Source: Nitrospirota bacterium
GTDB lineage: Bacteria > Nitrospirota > Thermodesulfovibrionia > Thermodesulfovibrionales > JdFR-88
Direction: 5' to 3'
Length of the DNA stretch: 5,137 bases
Assembly: GCA_021790695.1 (NCBI GenBank)
Contig: JAJYGJ010000202.1
Span: 1-5,137, forward strand
Positions within the stretch are counted from its first letter, which is position 1. Every line of letters starts with the position of its first letter. Positions 1-5,137 of the stretch are shown here, piece by piece. The position numbers were made by a program, and so were the translations under genes. The notes beneath the pieces are model-generated. The model was not told where the DNA came from and made no database searches. It saw only the letters and a list, made by a program, of their open reading frames with translations.

Positions 1-1995
1 GTCATCGAGGCCTTCGCGAGCGCCATAAACGTCTACGCCGGGGGCGACATGGCGCTTGGCTCGGTGGTCAACCCCACGTTGGTCGAAAGCGCTTTCACGG
101 ACGACAAAAATACGTGGGAGCTGACGTACACTCCTGGCACGAGCGTCAGCCTTGCGGCCGGCGGCAATATAACCGTCACCGGCGATGATCAATTCCATTC
201 GCCGTCAAATACCGACCTCGAGCTTGTCCTTCCGGCCACAGTGACAATGAACGCCGGGGGGGACATCCACCTGGCGAATAAATTTGCCATGACGCCCTCG
301 GAAAATGGGAACCTCACCCTGACAGCCGGGGGCAATATTGACGGCTCAACATCCGGCCAAACCGCTTTAACGGTTCAGCGCGCATGGATGCTCATGTCCG
401 ACCTGGACGATACGGAGGGCGGCGGTGTATATACCCCTATTGCCTCGCTCGCGGATGTGCTGGCCCTCCCTGAAAGCATCACGATAGGGCAATTCAATAC
501 TGACTACGCGGCGGATACCATGTTTAATCCGTTGCTGCATGATCCGGGCAAGCTGCTGCACGGTTCTGATACCACGGGGGCGGTTACGGTCCATGCCGCG
601 GGAGACATCAAGGACATCCAGCTTTTCCTGCCCAAGGAAGCCCGGATTTCGGCAGGTGGCAATATACAGGACCTCTATTATCTGGGCCAGAACAACCTGC
701 ACGGGGGCCAGGCTTCGGACGTGTCCGTGATAACGGCCGGCGGCGATATCATCATGAGCGCTTATTATAGTCACGATGCTTCAGGAGGGTCAGCGAACGC
801 TGCGTATACAGGGTTTGAACAGGACGGTCCGGGTCTTCTAGTCGTTTCGGCCGGCGGGTCTATCGACCTGGGCATGACGGCGGGGATATCGGCGCCGGGC
901 GCCTCCAATAACGCCCTGCTCGGGACGGAGGGCAGCGGCCTCGTAATAATAGCCGGGTATTCAAACCAGGGGAATTCAGCCGTGGGCAAATTGATCAGCA
1001 GCGCCCCCGGCGCCATCACCGGCAATCTGAATACCCTCTTTGGCGCCCTGGTGAAATACGGCGATGCCTGGCTAAAGGACAAGGGCGATTCGTCCGCCCA
1101 GACCGCGGACCTCGGAGGCGCCGACTCCGAAGTCCAAAATACGCTCGGTTCCCTTGGCTCCGCGGACGGCGCCGGGATCAAAATGACCTCTTCCCAGATC
1201 AGCACGCTTGCTGACAACAGCAGCATTTACATCATCTCCAAGGGCGGAATCGATGTGGGGCAGAGCGCATTTTTAACCCCGGTCCAGCAATCGCATAACC
1301 TGCTCCAAAATACCGGCATTTTCACCGCCGGGGGCGGGAATCCCAACCATGACCTCTACAACATAAACATCTACTCGGGCGGGGACCTGAACGTGAACGA
1401 ATCCCGGGTGATGACCTTCTATGGCGGGACGATCAACATCTGGAGCGAGTACGGCAATGTCAACGCCGGCCGGGGATCCAAGGCGGCGGTGAACGCCTCG
1501 GCGCCGAAGAAAGTGGCCGTGCTTGACGGATCCGGAAATATCATCGGGTATACCATGCAATTCATCCCCCCGGCGGCGGGCAGCGGCGTCCGCGCCACGA
1601 CATACAGCCCGGGGCCGGGGCGGCCGGGACCGGAAGCGGGAGATATCAATGTCTATACCCCGCGGGGCGTTACAGACGCGGGCGAGGCCGGGATTTCGGG
1701 GAACAACGTCACCATTGCGGCACAGCATGTTCTAAACGCCCAGAACATCAGCGTCTCCGGCATCGGGGCCGGCATACCGGTGCAATCCGCGGCCCCGGGC
1801 ATGGGGGCGTTGTCGGGGGCAGGGTCGGTGGCGGGCGGCGCCACCCAATTGGCGCAGCAGACGGCGGGGTTAAGCGCTTCAAGCGCCGGCGTCTCGCAGG
1901 CGCTTGCAAACGCGATGCTGGACTGGCTGGATGTGACGGTCATGGACCTGTCGAACAACGAATTCGGCAGCAAGGGAAATGAACAAAAGGAATAA
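1..1995 (+). CDS. Filamentous haemagglutinin-type exoprotein, C-terminal part (DUF3739-like C-terminus), 5' end outside window
   Basis: The frame is open from base 1 with no stop, so this is the last 664 residues of a larger protein; ATG at 49 lies inside a repeat coil and is not a credible start. The protein shows recurrent short beta-strand turns of the type [A/S]-G-G-[N/D/S]-I, for example near bases 37, 157, 253, 325, 652, 736, 850 and 1375, as expected for a right-handed beta-helix of filamentous haemagglutinin exoproteins. The last 200 or so residues carry blocks I recognise from the DUF3739 C-terminus of this family: YSGGDLNVNESRV, GNVNAGRGSK, GDINVYTPRGVTDAGEAGI and VTIAAQHVLNAQNI, followed by an Ala/Gly/Ser-rich, probably helical tail ending in a VTVMDL strand. 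No transmembrane anchor or sorting signal is visible. Likely role: a secreted or surface-bound adhesin, by family normally exported by two-partner secretion; the N-terminal TPS domain and the transporter are not in the window. Family call is strong; the ligand is unknown. Confidence 0.9.
   Translation, partial: VIEAFASAINVYAGGDMALGSVVNPTLVESAFTDDKNTWELTYTPGTSVSLAAGGNITVTGDDQFHSPSNTDLELVLPATVTMNAGGDIHLANKFAMTPSENGNLTLTAGGNIDGSTSGQTALTVQRAWMLMSDLDDTEGGGVYTPIASLADVLALPESITIGQFNTDYAADTMFNPLLHDPGKLLHGSDTTGAVTVHAAGDIKDIQLFLPKEARISAGGNIQDLYYLGQNNLHGGQASDVSVITAGGDIIMSAYYSHDASGGSANAAYTGFEQDGPGLLVVSAGGSIDLGMTAGISAPGASNNALLGTEGSGLVIIAGYSNQGNSAVGKLISSAPGAITGNLNTLFGALVKYGDAWLKDKGDSSAQTADLGGADSEVQNTLGSLGSADGAGIKMTSSQISTLADNSSIYIISKGGIDVGQSAFLTPVQQSHNLLQNTGIFTAGGGNPNHDLYNINIYSGGDLNVNESRVMTFYGGTINIWSEYGNVNAGRGSKAAVNASAPKKVAVLDGSGNIIGYTMQFIPPAAGSGVRATTYSPGPGRPGPEAGDINVYTPRGVTDAGEAGISGNNVTIAAQHVLNAQNISVSGIGAGIPVQSAAPGMGALSGAGSVAGGATQLAQQTAGLSASSAGVSQALANAMLDWLDVTVMDLSNNEFGSKGNEQKE
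37..1389 (+). repeat. Degenerate beta-helix coil repeats (AGG[N/D]I motif)
   Basis: About ten divergent copies of a five-residue turn-strand motif recur in the exoprotein: AGGDM (37), AGGNI (157), AGGDI (253), AGGNI (325), AAGDI (595), AGGNI (652), AGGDI (736), AGGSI (850), KGGID (1240) and SGGDL (1375). At the DNA level they share a loose gccggsggcrayat core, but spacing is irregular and third positions vary, so this is an old protein repeat and not a recent tandem duplication. Copies cluster before base 900 and are sparse from 900 to 1230. Confidence 0.7.
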
Positions 1996-2002
1996 AAGGA
2001 AG
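1996..2002 (+). promoter_or_regulatory. Ribosome binding site deciding the start of the DUF2341-LamG-ExbB gene
   Basis: AAGGAAG begins immediately after the TAA stop of the exoprotein (1993-1995) and lies 9 bases before ATG 2012. The competing in-frame ATG at 1979 has only an AAGGGA (1972-1977) one base away, too close to act as a Shine-Dalgarno site. This favours 2012, with ribosomes ending the exoprotein well placed to reinitiate. Confidence 0.55.
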
Positions 2003-2011
2003 ACGGCTCGA

Positions 2012-3838
2012 ATGGACATAAGATATCCTCTTTTCAAAAGGCGTTTGTTGACACGGATAGCGGCGGTGGCAGGGACGGTCTTTTTATTTTTAATCGTGGC
2101 GGTCCCGAACGCCCACGCGTGGTGGGACGGGAAATGGCACCAAAGAAGAAAAATCCAGTTTGACGCCTCATCCACCGGCGCTGATACCAAGGAAAACCTG
2201 ACCGATATCCCGGTGCTCATTCGACTGCACGCGGGTAATTTCAGTTTCTCCGATGCCAAGCCTGACGGGTCGGACATCCGGTTCATAGGGGCCGACGACA
2301 AATCCCCGCTCAAGTTTCATATCGAAAAATTCGATCCCAAAAACGCGATTGCCCTGGTATGGGTGAAGGTCCCCGGGATATCGGGCGGTTCCAACCAGAA
2401 TTTCATCTGGATGTATTACGGCAACCCCTCGGCGCCCGACGGCCAGGACAGGGGCGGCACTTATGATGTGAACCAGGTTGCCGTCTATCATTTCGGAGAG
2501 CAGGAGGGCCTCCCGAAGGACGCGACGTCCTACGGCAACAAAGCCGTCTCGTTTTCGGGAAAGCTGGGCCTGCCTGCTGTCGTGGGCAACGGGGCCCAGT
2601 TCAGCGGGGCCGGCGAGCAGATGAAAATCGCCCCGTCGCCCTCGCTCAATTTTTCAAAGGGGTTTACCTTCTCCGCCTGGGTCCGCCCGGAGCAGCCGGG
2701 GGAAAATGCCGGCCTTTTCTCCTGGGACGACGGCAGGCAGTCAATACTGATCGGCCTGGAAGGCTCGCAGGCTTATTGCAGTCTTCGTTCCGGCGGCGGG
2801 CGGACCATTACGACCCCCGCAACGCCGGTCCTGATCGCGAAACAGTGGCACCGGCTGACGGTAACGGTGGACCCGGAGAAAAAAATAACCCTGTACCTCG
2901 ACGGCAACGTGGCCGCCACGGCAAATTTCAGCGCAGCGGTCCCGGCGCCCTCATCAGACATCATCATAGGGGCATCGTCCAAAGGCGGCAATGATTTCAC
3001 CGGGGACCTGGACGAGGTGCGGCTTTCGAACATTGCCAGAACGGGAGGATGGGCCAAGGTCTCGTTCCAGGGCGAAAACCCTGACGGCATGCTGACGTCG
3101 GTCTCGGAGGAAGAATCCGGCGGAGGGAGCCAATCCCTGACCATCGAGCTGATGAAAGTCATCGTCCGCACGATCACCCTGGACGGATGGCTCATTATAG
3201 GAGTTCTTTTTCTGCTGGGGTGCGCGAGCCTGTTCGTTTTCATGCAGAAAATTACGATGCTGGGCCAGGCCGGAAAGACAAACCGGGCATTTGCCCAGAC
3301 CTTCCGGCGGACCGATGATCCCACCGGCCTGGTTGAGAATGAAAATGAGGAAGAAGACTATACCGGGTCTCCGCTTTACCGTGTCTATCAGGCGGGATGC
3401 GAGGAGCTGAAGTTCTGGATGGAGAAGAAAGGCGCTGCGTCCACGGAGGGCAACATTGTTTCGGAGAGCGCCATGGACGCGTTCAAGGCCGCCATCGAGA
3501 AGGAGGCCATGTATGAGAGCAGGAAGCTCTCGGCCGGCATGATAGTCCTGAACATAAGTGTTGCCGGCGGCCCCTTTCTGGGGCTCCTGGGAACGGTCTG
3601 GGGCGTCATGAACACCTTTGCCAGCCTGGCCGTGAGCGGGGAGGCGAACCTCGCGGCGATCGCGCCCGGCGTCGCCTCAGCGCTGGCCTGTACGCTGGCC
3701 GGTCTGCTGGTCGCGATCCCGTCTCTTTTCGCCAGCAGTTATATCAACGGCCGGCTAAAGGACCTGAGCGCGGACATGAATGTCTTCATAGACGACTTCA
3801 TCCTGAAACTAGAGGACAAACGGAGGGAAGCGGCATGA
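2012..3838 (+). CDS. DUF2341-LamG-ExbB fusion: MotA/TolQ/ExbB proton channel protein with periplasmic ligand-binding-like domains
   Basis: This 608-residue protein (619 if started at ATG 1979) fuses a periplasmic region to a proton-channel subunit. Residues 1-36 form a Sec signal peptide: basic start, hydrophobic core, AHA cleavage site before WWDGKW. Residues ~64-150 match DUF2341 (PVLIRLHAGNF, GSDIRFIGADD, LVWVKVPGI, WMYYGNPSAP). Residues ~152-347 match a LamG/concanavalin-like jelly roll (FTFSAWVRP, WHRLTVTVD, ITLYLDGNVAAT, GDLDEVRLSNIAR). Then come TM1 (~391-411), an acidic cytoplasmic stretch (ENENEEED, 442-449), SPLYRVYQAG (453-462), TM2 with PFLGLLGTVWGVMNTF and TM3 with APGVASALACTLAGLLVAIP. 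The two conserved channel threonines are present (T528 and T561). Topology is consistent: exported N-terminus outside, as in ExbB/TolQ. Family knowledge says it forms the ring that, with ExbD, converts proton-motive force into motion of a TonB-like partner. The ligand of the extension is unknown; LamG folds often bind carbohydrate or protein. exbD overlaps it by 4 bases. Confidence 0.92.
   Translation: MDIRYPLFKRRLLTRIAAVAGTVFLFLIVAVPNAHAWWDGKWHQRRKIQFDASSTGADTKENLTDIPVLIRLHAGNFSFSDAKPDGSDIRFIGADDKSPLKFHIEKFDPKNAIALVWVKVPGISGGSNQNFIWMYYGNPSAPDGQDRGGTYDVNQVAVYHFGEQEGLPKDATSYGNKAVSFSGKLGLPAVVGNGAQFSGAGEQMKIAPSPSLNFSKGFTFSAWVRPEQPGENAGLFSWDDGRQSILIGLEGSQAYCSLRSGGGRTITTPATPVLIAKQWHRLTVTVDPEKKITLYLDGNVAATANFSAAVPAPSSDIIIGASSKGGNDFTGDLDEVRLSNIARTGGWAKVSFQGENPDGMLTSVSEEESGGGSQSLTIELMKVIVRTITLDGWLIIGVLFLLGCASLFVFMQKITMLGQAGKTNRAFAQTFRRTDDPTGLVENENEEEDYTGSPLYRVYQAGCEELKFWMEKKGAASTEGNIVSESAMDAFKAAIEKEAMYESRKLSAGMIVLNISVAGGPFLGLLGTVWGVMNTFASLAVSGEANLAAIAPGVASALACTLAGLLVAIPSLFASSYINGRLKDLSADMNVFIDDFILKLEDKRREAA
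3822..3827 (+). promoter_or_regulatory. Ribosome binding site of exbD
   Basis: GGAGGG lies 7 bases before ATG 3835, inside the last codons of the ExbB-fusion gene. Together with the ATGA stop/start overlap this indicates translational coupling and probably balanced ExbB:ExbD synthesis. Confidence 0.75.
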
Positions 3839-4248
3839 GACGGGCAAATCCCTATGACGACTATAAAGTGCACGATGAGATCAACGTGGTCCCGATGCTG
3901 GACCTCGCCTGGAACCTCCTGCTGGTGTTCATGATAGTCGTCACGGCGTCCGTGCAGGGGATCAGCGTCAACCTTCCGAAGGCAAGCGCAGCGGCCAGCA
4001 AAATACAGGCCACTACGAAGGCGATCACCATCACCTCGGATGGGACCATATACCTGGACAGCGCCCCTGTGACCATGGGAGAGCTGGAGAGCAGGCTCCG
4101 CCAATATAAGGCGGCGGACCCAAATTTCCCCGTGGTCATCAGAGGGGATGAAAAAATAGAATACAAAAAAATAATCGACGTCCTGGATCTGCTGCAGAGG
4201 CTTGATATTAACCAGCTTGCGCTTGTGACGCAGAAACTGGTCAAGTGA
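3835..4248 (+). CDS. exbD: Biopolymer transport protein ExbD/TolR family
   Basis: This 137-residue protein has the ExbD/TolR plan: a short cytoplasmic N-terminus, one transmembrane helix (~residues 21-37) and a periplasmic domain of about 100 residues. The family signature EINVVPMLDLAWNLLLVFMI is present; D23 aligns with the membrane aspartate essential for proton use in ExbD and TolR. The periplasmic part shows the usual order: SVNLPKASAA, AITITSDGTIYLDSAPV, then FPVVIRGDEKIEYKKIIDVLDLLQRLDINQLALVT, corresponding to the family's two-strand, helix and final-strand pattern. Length is typical. It sits inside the pore of the ExbB ring and is the stator partner of the preceding gene, whose stop it overlaps. 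Unusual is the polar/bulky pair W26-N27 right after the catalytic Asp, where the family mostly has hydrophobic residues. The symbol is used in the family sense; a TolR- or adhesin-dedicated paralogue is equally possible. Confidence 0.92.
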   Translation: MRRANPYDDYKVHDEINVVPMLDLAWNLLLVFMIVVTASVQGISVNLPKASAAASKIQATTKAITITSDGTIYLDSAPVTMGELESRLRQYKAADPNFPVVIRGDEKIEYKKIIDVLDLLQRLDINQLALVTQKLVK

Positions 4249-4285
4249 CGAGATATTAAGGATATTCCGGGAGAAGGCGGGACGC

Positions 4286-4978
4286 ATGTCAGGTAAAAAA
4301 GTCAAAAAGAAGACCCCGTTTTGGTTATGGGTTTTTATTGCCCTCATGGTGGTACTGGCAGGCGCGGGCGTTTATATCATTCAGGCGGTTTTGTCCGGCG
4401 GCGGCCCTCAAAAAAAGAGCTTCGTTACAGTGACCCTGTTGAAGCCGCCCCCGCCCCCCCCGCCGCCAAAAGTTAAACCTCCGGAACCGAAGCCGGAGAT
4501 CCCCAAAAAAGAGGATATCGTTACCCCGCAGCCCAAGCAGGAAAGCAAACCCGCGGGGCCGCAGAATAAACCCGCGGGGCCGCTTGGGGTGGTCGGGAAG
4601 GGGACGGCCGGCGGCGACGCCTTCGGGCTGGTCGCAAGGACAGGCGGCAGGGGCATAACCGTCGGCGGGGGGGGCGGGCAGGGGAGGTTGTCCGCGCTCC
4701 TTAAATACGCCGGGTATACCCGGCTCGTGCAGAATGAAATCCGTGAAGCGGTGTTGAAACAGTTGAACGAAGACGGCGTCGCGGGAAAGTTCCAGACGGT
4801 GGTCAAGCTCGGACTGGACGCCAGGGGCGCTGTCACGAAATGCGTGATTGTCGGTTCATCGGGAAGAGGCAAAGTGGATGAAGCGGTCAAACAGACCCTT
4901 TCCAGCTTTAAACTCAGCGAGGCGCCGCCCGATGGAATGCCAAGGTGGCTGACCATCAGGATTGTTTCCCCGGGCTGA
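4286..4978 (+). CDS. TonB-like energy transducer
   Basis: This 230-residue protein has the TonB architecture. A basic cytoplasmic start (KKVKKK) precedes one membrane helix (~residues 12-36). Then comes a proline-rich periplasmic stretch: eight consecutive prolines at 54-61 and K/E-P repeats to about 75. A KPAGP-containing linker follows, then a glycine-rich segment (GGRGITVGGGGGQG, ~120-133). The C-terminal domain (~136-228) matches TonB-C: YAGYTRLVQNEIREAV, a VVKLGLDARGAVTKCVIVGSSG core, DEAVKQTL and a final PPDGMPRWLTIRI strand. TonB links the ExbB-ExbD motor to outer-membrane transporters. No S-x-x-x-H motif, which in E. coli TonB and TolA couples the helix to ExbB-ExbD, is visible in the membrane helix. 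A possible SD (AGAAGG, 4272-4277) stands 8 bases before the ATG, 37 bases after exbD. Its target is unknown and need not be a siderophore receptor, so no symbol is given. Confidence 0.88.
   Translation: MSGKKVKKKTPFWLWVFIALMVVLAGAGVYIIQAVLSGGGPQKKSFVTVTLLKPPPPPPPPKVKPPEPKPEIPKKEDIVTPQPKQESKPAGPQNKPAGPLGVVGKGTAGGDAFGLVARTGGRGITVGGGGGQGRLSALLKYAGYTRLVQNEIREAVLKQLNEDGVAGKFQTVVKLGLDARGAVTKCVIVGSSGRGKVDEAVKQTLSSFKLSEAPPDGMPRWLTIRIVSPG
4547..4583 (+). repeat. Short direct repeat in the TonB linker (KPAGP x2)
   Basis: The 16-base unit aaacccgcggggccgc occurs perfectly at 4547-4562 and 4568-4583, a 21-base period that adds seven codons (KPAGPQN, then KPAGPLG). It looks like a recent in-frame duplication that lengthens the proline-rich periplasmic linker. 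Confidence 0.8.
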
Positions 4979-5055
4979 TATTTTCATCAACGGCCGACCC
5001 GGAAAAAATAAAAAAGAAAGGTCAGACGTGCAGAATGAGGCGAGGTGGCGAAATC
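4979..5055 (+). other. Short intergenic gap, no clear terminator or promoter
   Basis: This 77-base gap holds an A-rich stretch (ggaaaaaataaaaaagaaagg, ~5001-5021) and the leader of the next gene. A weak ccggg/cccgg pairing flanks its left part but is not followed by a T run on the + strand. Nothing argues against read-through from tonB. Confidence 0.5.
5042..5048 (+). promoter_or_regulatory. Ribosome binding site favouring ATG 5056
   Basis: GAGGTGG lies 7 bases before ATG 5056. The upstream in-frame ATG at 5035 has only AAAGG (5017-5021) at 13 bases, a poorer distance, so 5056 is the preferred start. Confidence 0.5.
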
Positions 5056-5137
5056 ATGGCATTTACAATCTCCAAGTGCCCGAAATGCATATATACGGGC
5101 ATCATGGCGGCGCTTGTCCTGATCTTTTCCGGATGTG
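5056..5137 (+). CDS. Probable lipoprotein, N-terminal fragment (cut by window end)
   Basis: Only 27 codons are visible before the window ends. They read as a lipoprotein signal: N-region MAFTISKCPKC, a hydrophobic core (IMAALVLIF) and a lipobox-like FSGC, whose cysteine codon is 5134-5136, one base before the edge. This would be cleaved by signal peptidase II and lipidated at that cysteine. An in-frame ATG at 5035 would add MRRGGEI. Two extra cysteines in a C-P-K-C arrangement inside the n-region are uncommon in a signal peptide. Position directly after tonB, same strand, makes it a candidate component of the same system, but nothing of the mature protein is visible, so no function can be given. 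Confidence 0.6.
   Translation, partial: MAFTISKCPKCIYTGIMAALVLIFSGC

Noticed and set aside
49..51. ATG as the start of the exoprotein
   Set aside because: The frame is open upstream to base 1, the ATG lies inside an AGGDM coil motif, there is no signal peptide after it, and no proper ribosome binding site before it.
367..1226. Minus-strand open frames opposite the exoprotein
   Set aside because: No family resemblance, and they sit opposite clear beta-helix coding on the + strand.
1605..1640. GC-rich quasi-palindromic stretch (ccggggccggggcggccgggaccgg) as a structural element
   Set aside because: It is in-frame coding for a Pro/Gly-rich linker (SPGPGRPGPEAG) leading into the conserved DUF3739 block; the symmetry follows from the codons used.
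2773..3324. 183-codon minus-strand open frame opposite the LamG/TM1 region
   Set aside because: Its translation is low-complexity Ser/Pro/Arg-rich with no domain, and the + strand protein here is a strong LamG-ExbB match.
4252..4266. gatatt repeated twice between exbD and tonB as an operator
   Set aside because: A six-base direct repeat with a three-base gap is within chance, and no promoter elements accompany it.
3739..4347. 202-codon open frame on the minus strand across exbD
   Set aside because: It lies opposite three well-identified genes, its translation shows no recognisable family or coherent domain, and it is explained as a shadow of GC-rich coding.
4971..5021. Possible rho-independent terminator after tonB
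   Set aside because: The only pairing is about five G:C bases with a long loop, followed by an A-rich and not a T-rich run on the + strand.
5028..5137. GTG 5028 as start of a different-frame gene
   Set aside because: AAAGG stands 6 bases before it, but the reading gives a His-rich sequence with no signal or hydrophobic segment, whereas the frame from 5056 gives a proper lipoprotein leader.

Overview
The window reads as one co-directional operon segment on the + strand, from a GC-rich Gram-negative bacterium. Outer-membrane-type surface protein, TonB/ExbB/ExbD homologues, a Sec signal peptide and a lipobox all imply a double-membrane envelope. Codon use (frequent ATA and AAA in a GC-rich background) and gene content would suit a deltaproteobacterial (Desulfobacterota-like) or related environmental lineage, but this is a weak inference and no marker gene is present.

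Layout: (1) bases 1-1995 hold the C-terminal 664 residues of a large filamentous-haemagglutinin-type exoprotein. It has many AGG[N/D]I-type beta-helix coils and ends in what I recognise as a DUF3739-type C-terminus; the N-terminus, with its expected secretion domain, lies upstream. (2) 2012-3838 (possibly from 1979) encode a fused protein: signal peptide, DUF2341-like domain, LamG/concanavalin-like domain, then a complete three-helix ExbB/TolQ proton-channel module. (3) 3835-4248 encode ExbD, overlapping the previous gene by ATGA. (4) 4286-4978 encode a TonB-like energy transducer with a proline run, a glycine-rich linker and a TonB C-terminal fold. (5) From 5056 to the window edge is the start of a probable lipoprotein gene, cut at its lipobox cysteine.

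Working model: the ExbB-ExbD pair uses the proton-motive force to move the TonB-like protein, which acts on an outer-membrane partner not seen here. What sets it apart from ordinary iron-uptake TonB systems is the large periplasmic, potentially glycan- or protein-binding extension on ExbB, and the location directly behind a giant surface adhesin. The arrangement suggests a dedicated, energised system for export, assembly or surface handling of the adhesin, or for uptake of a ligand the adhesin captures. The protein families are clear; that functional coupling is inference.

Non-coding space is minimal: gaps of 16, 37 and 77 bases, with no convincing promoter or terminator, so the genes are probably co-transcribed from upstream of the window.
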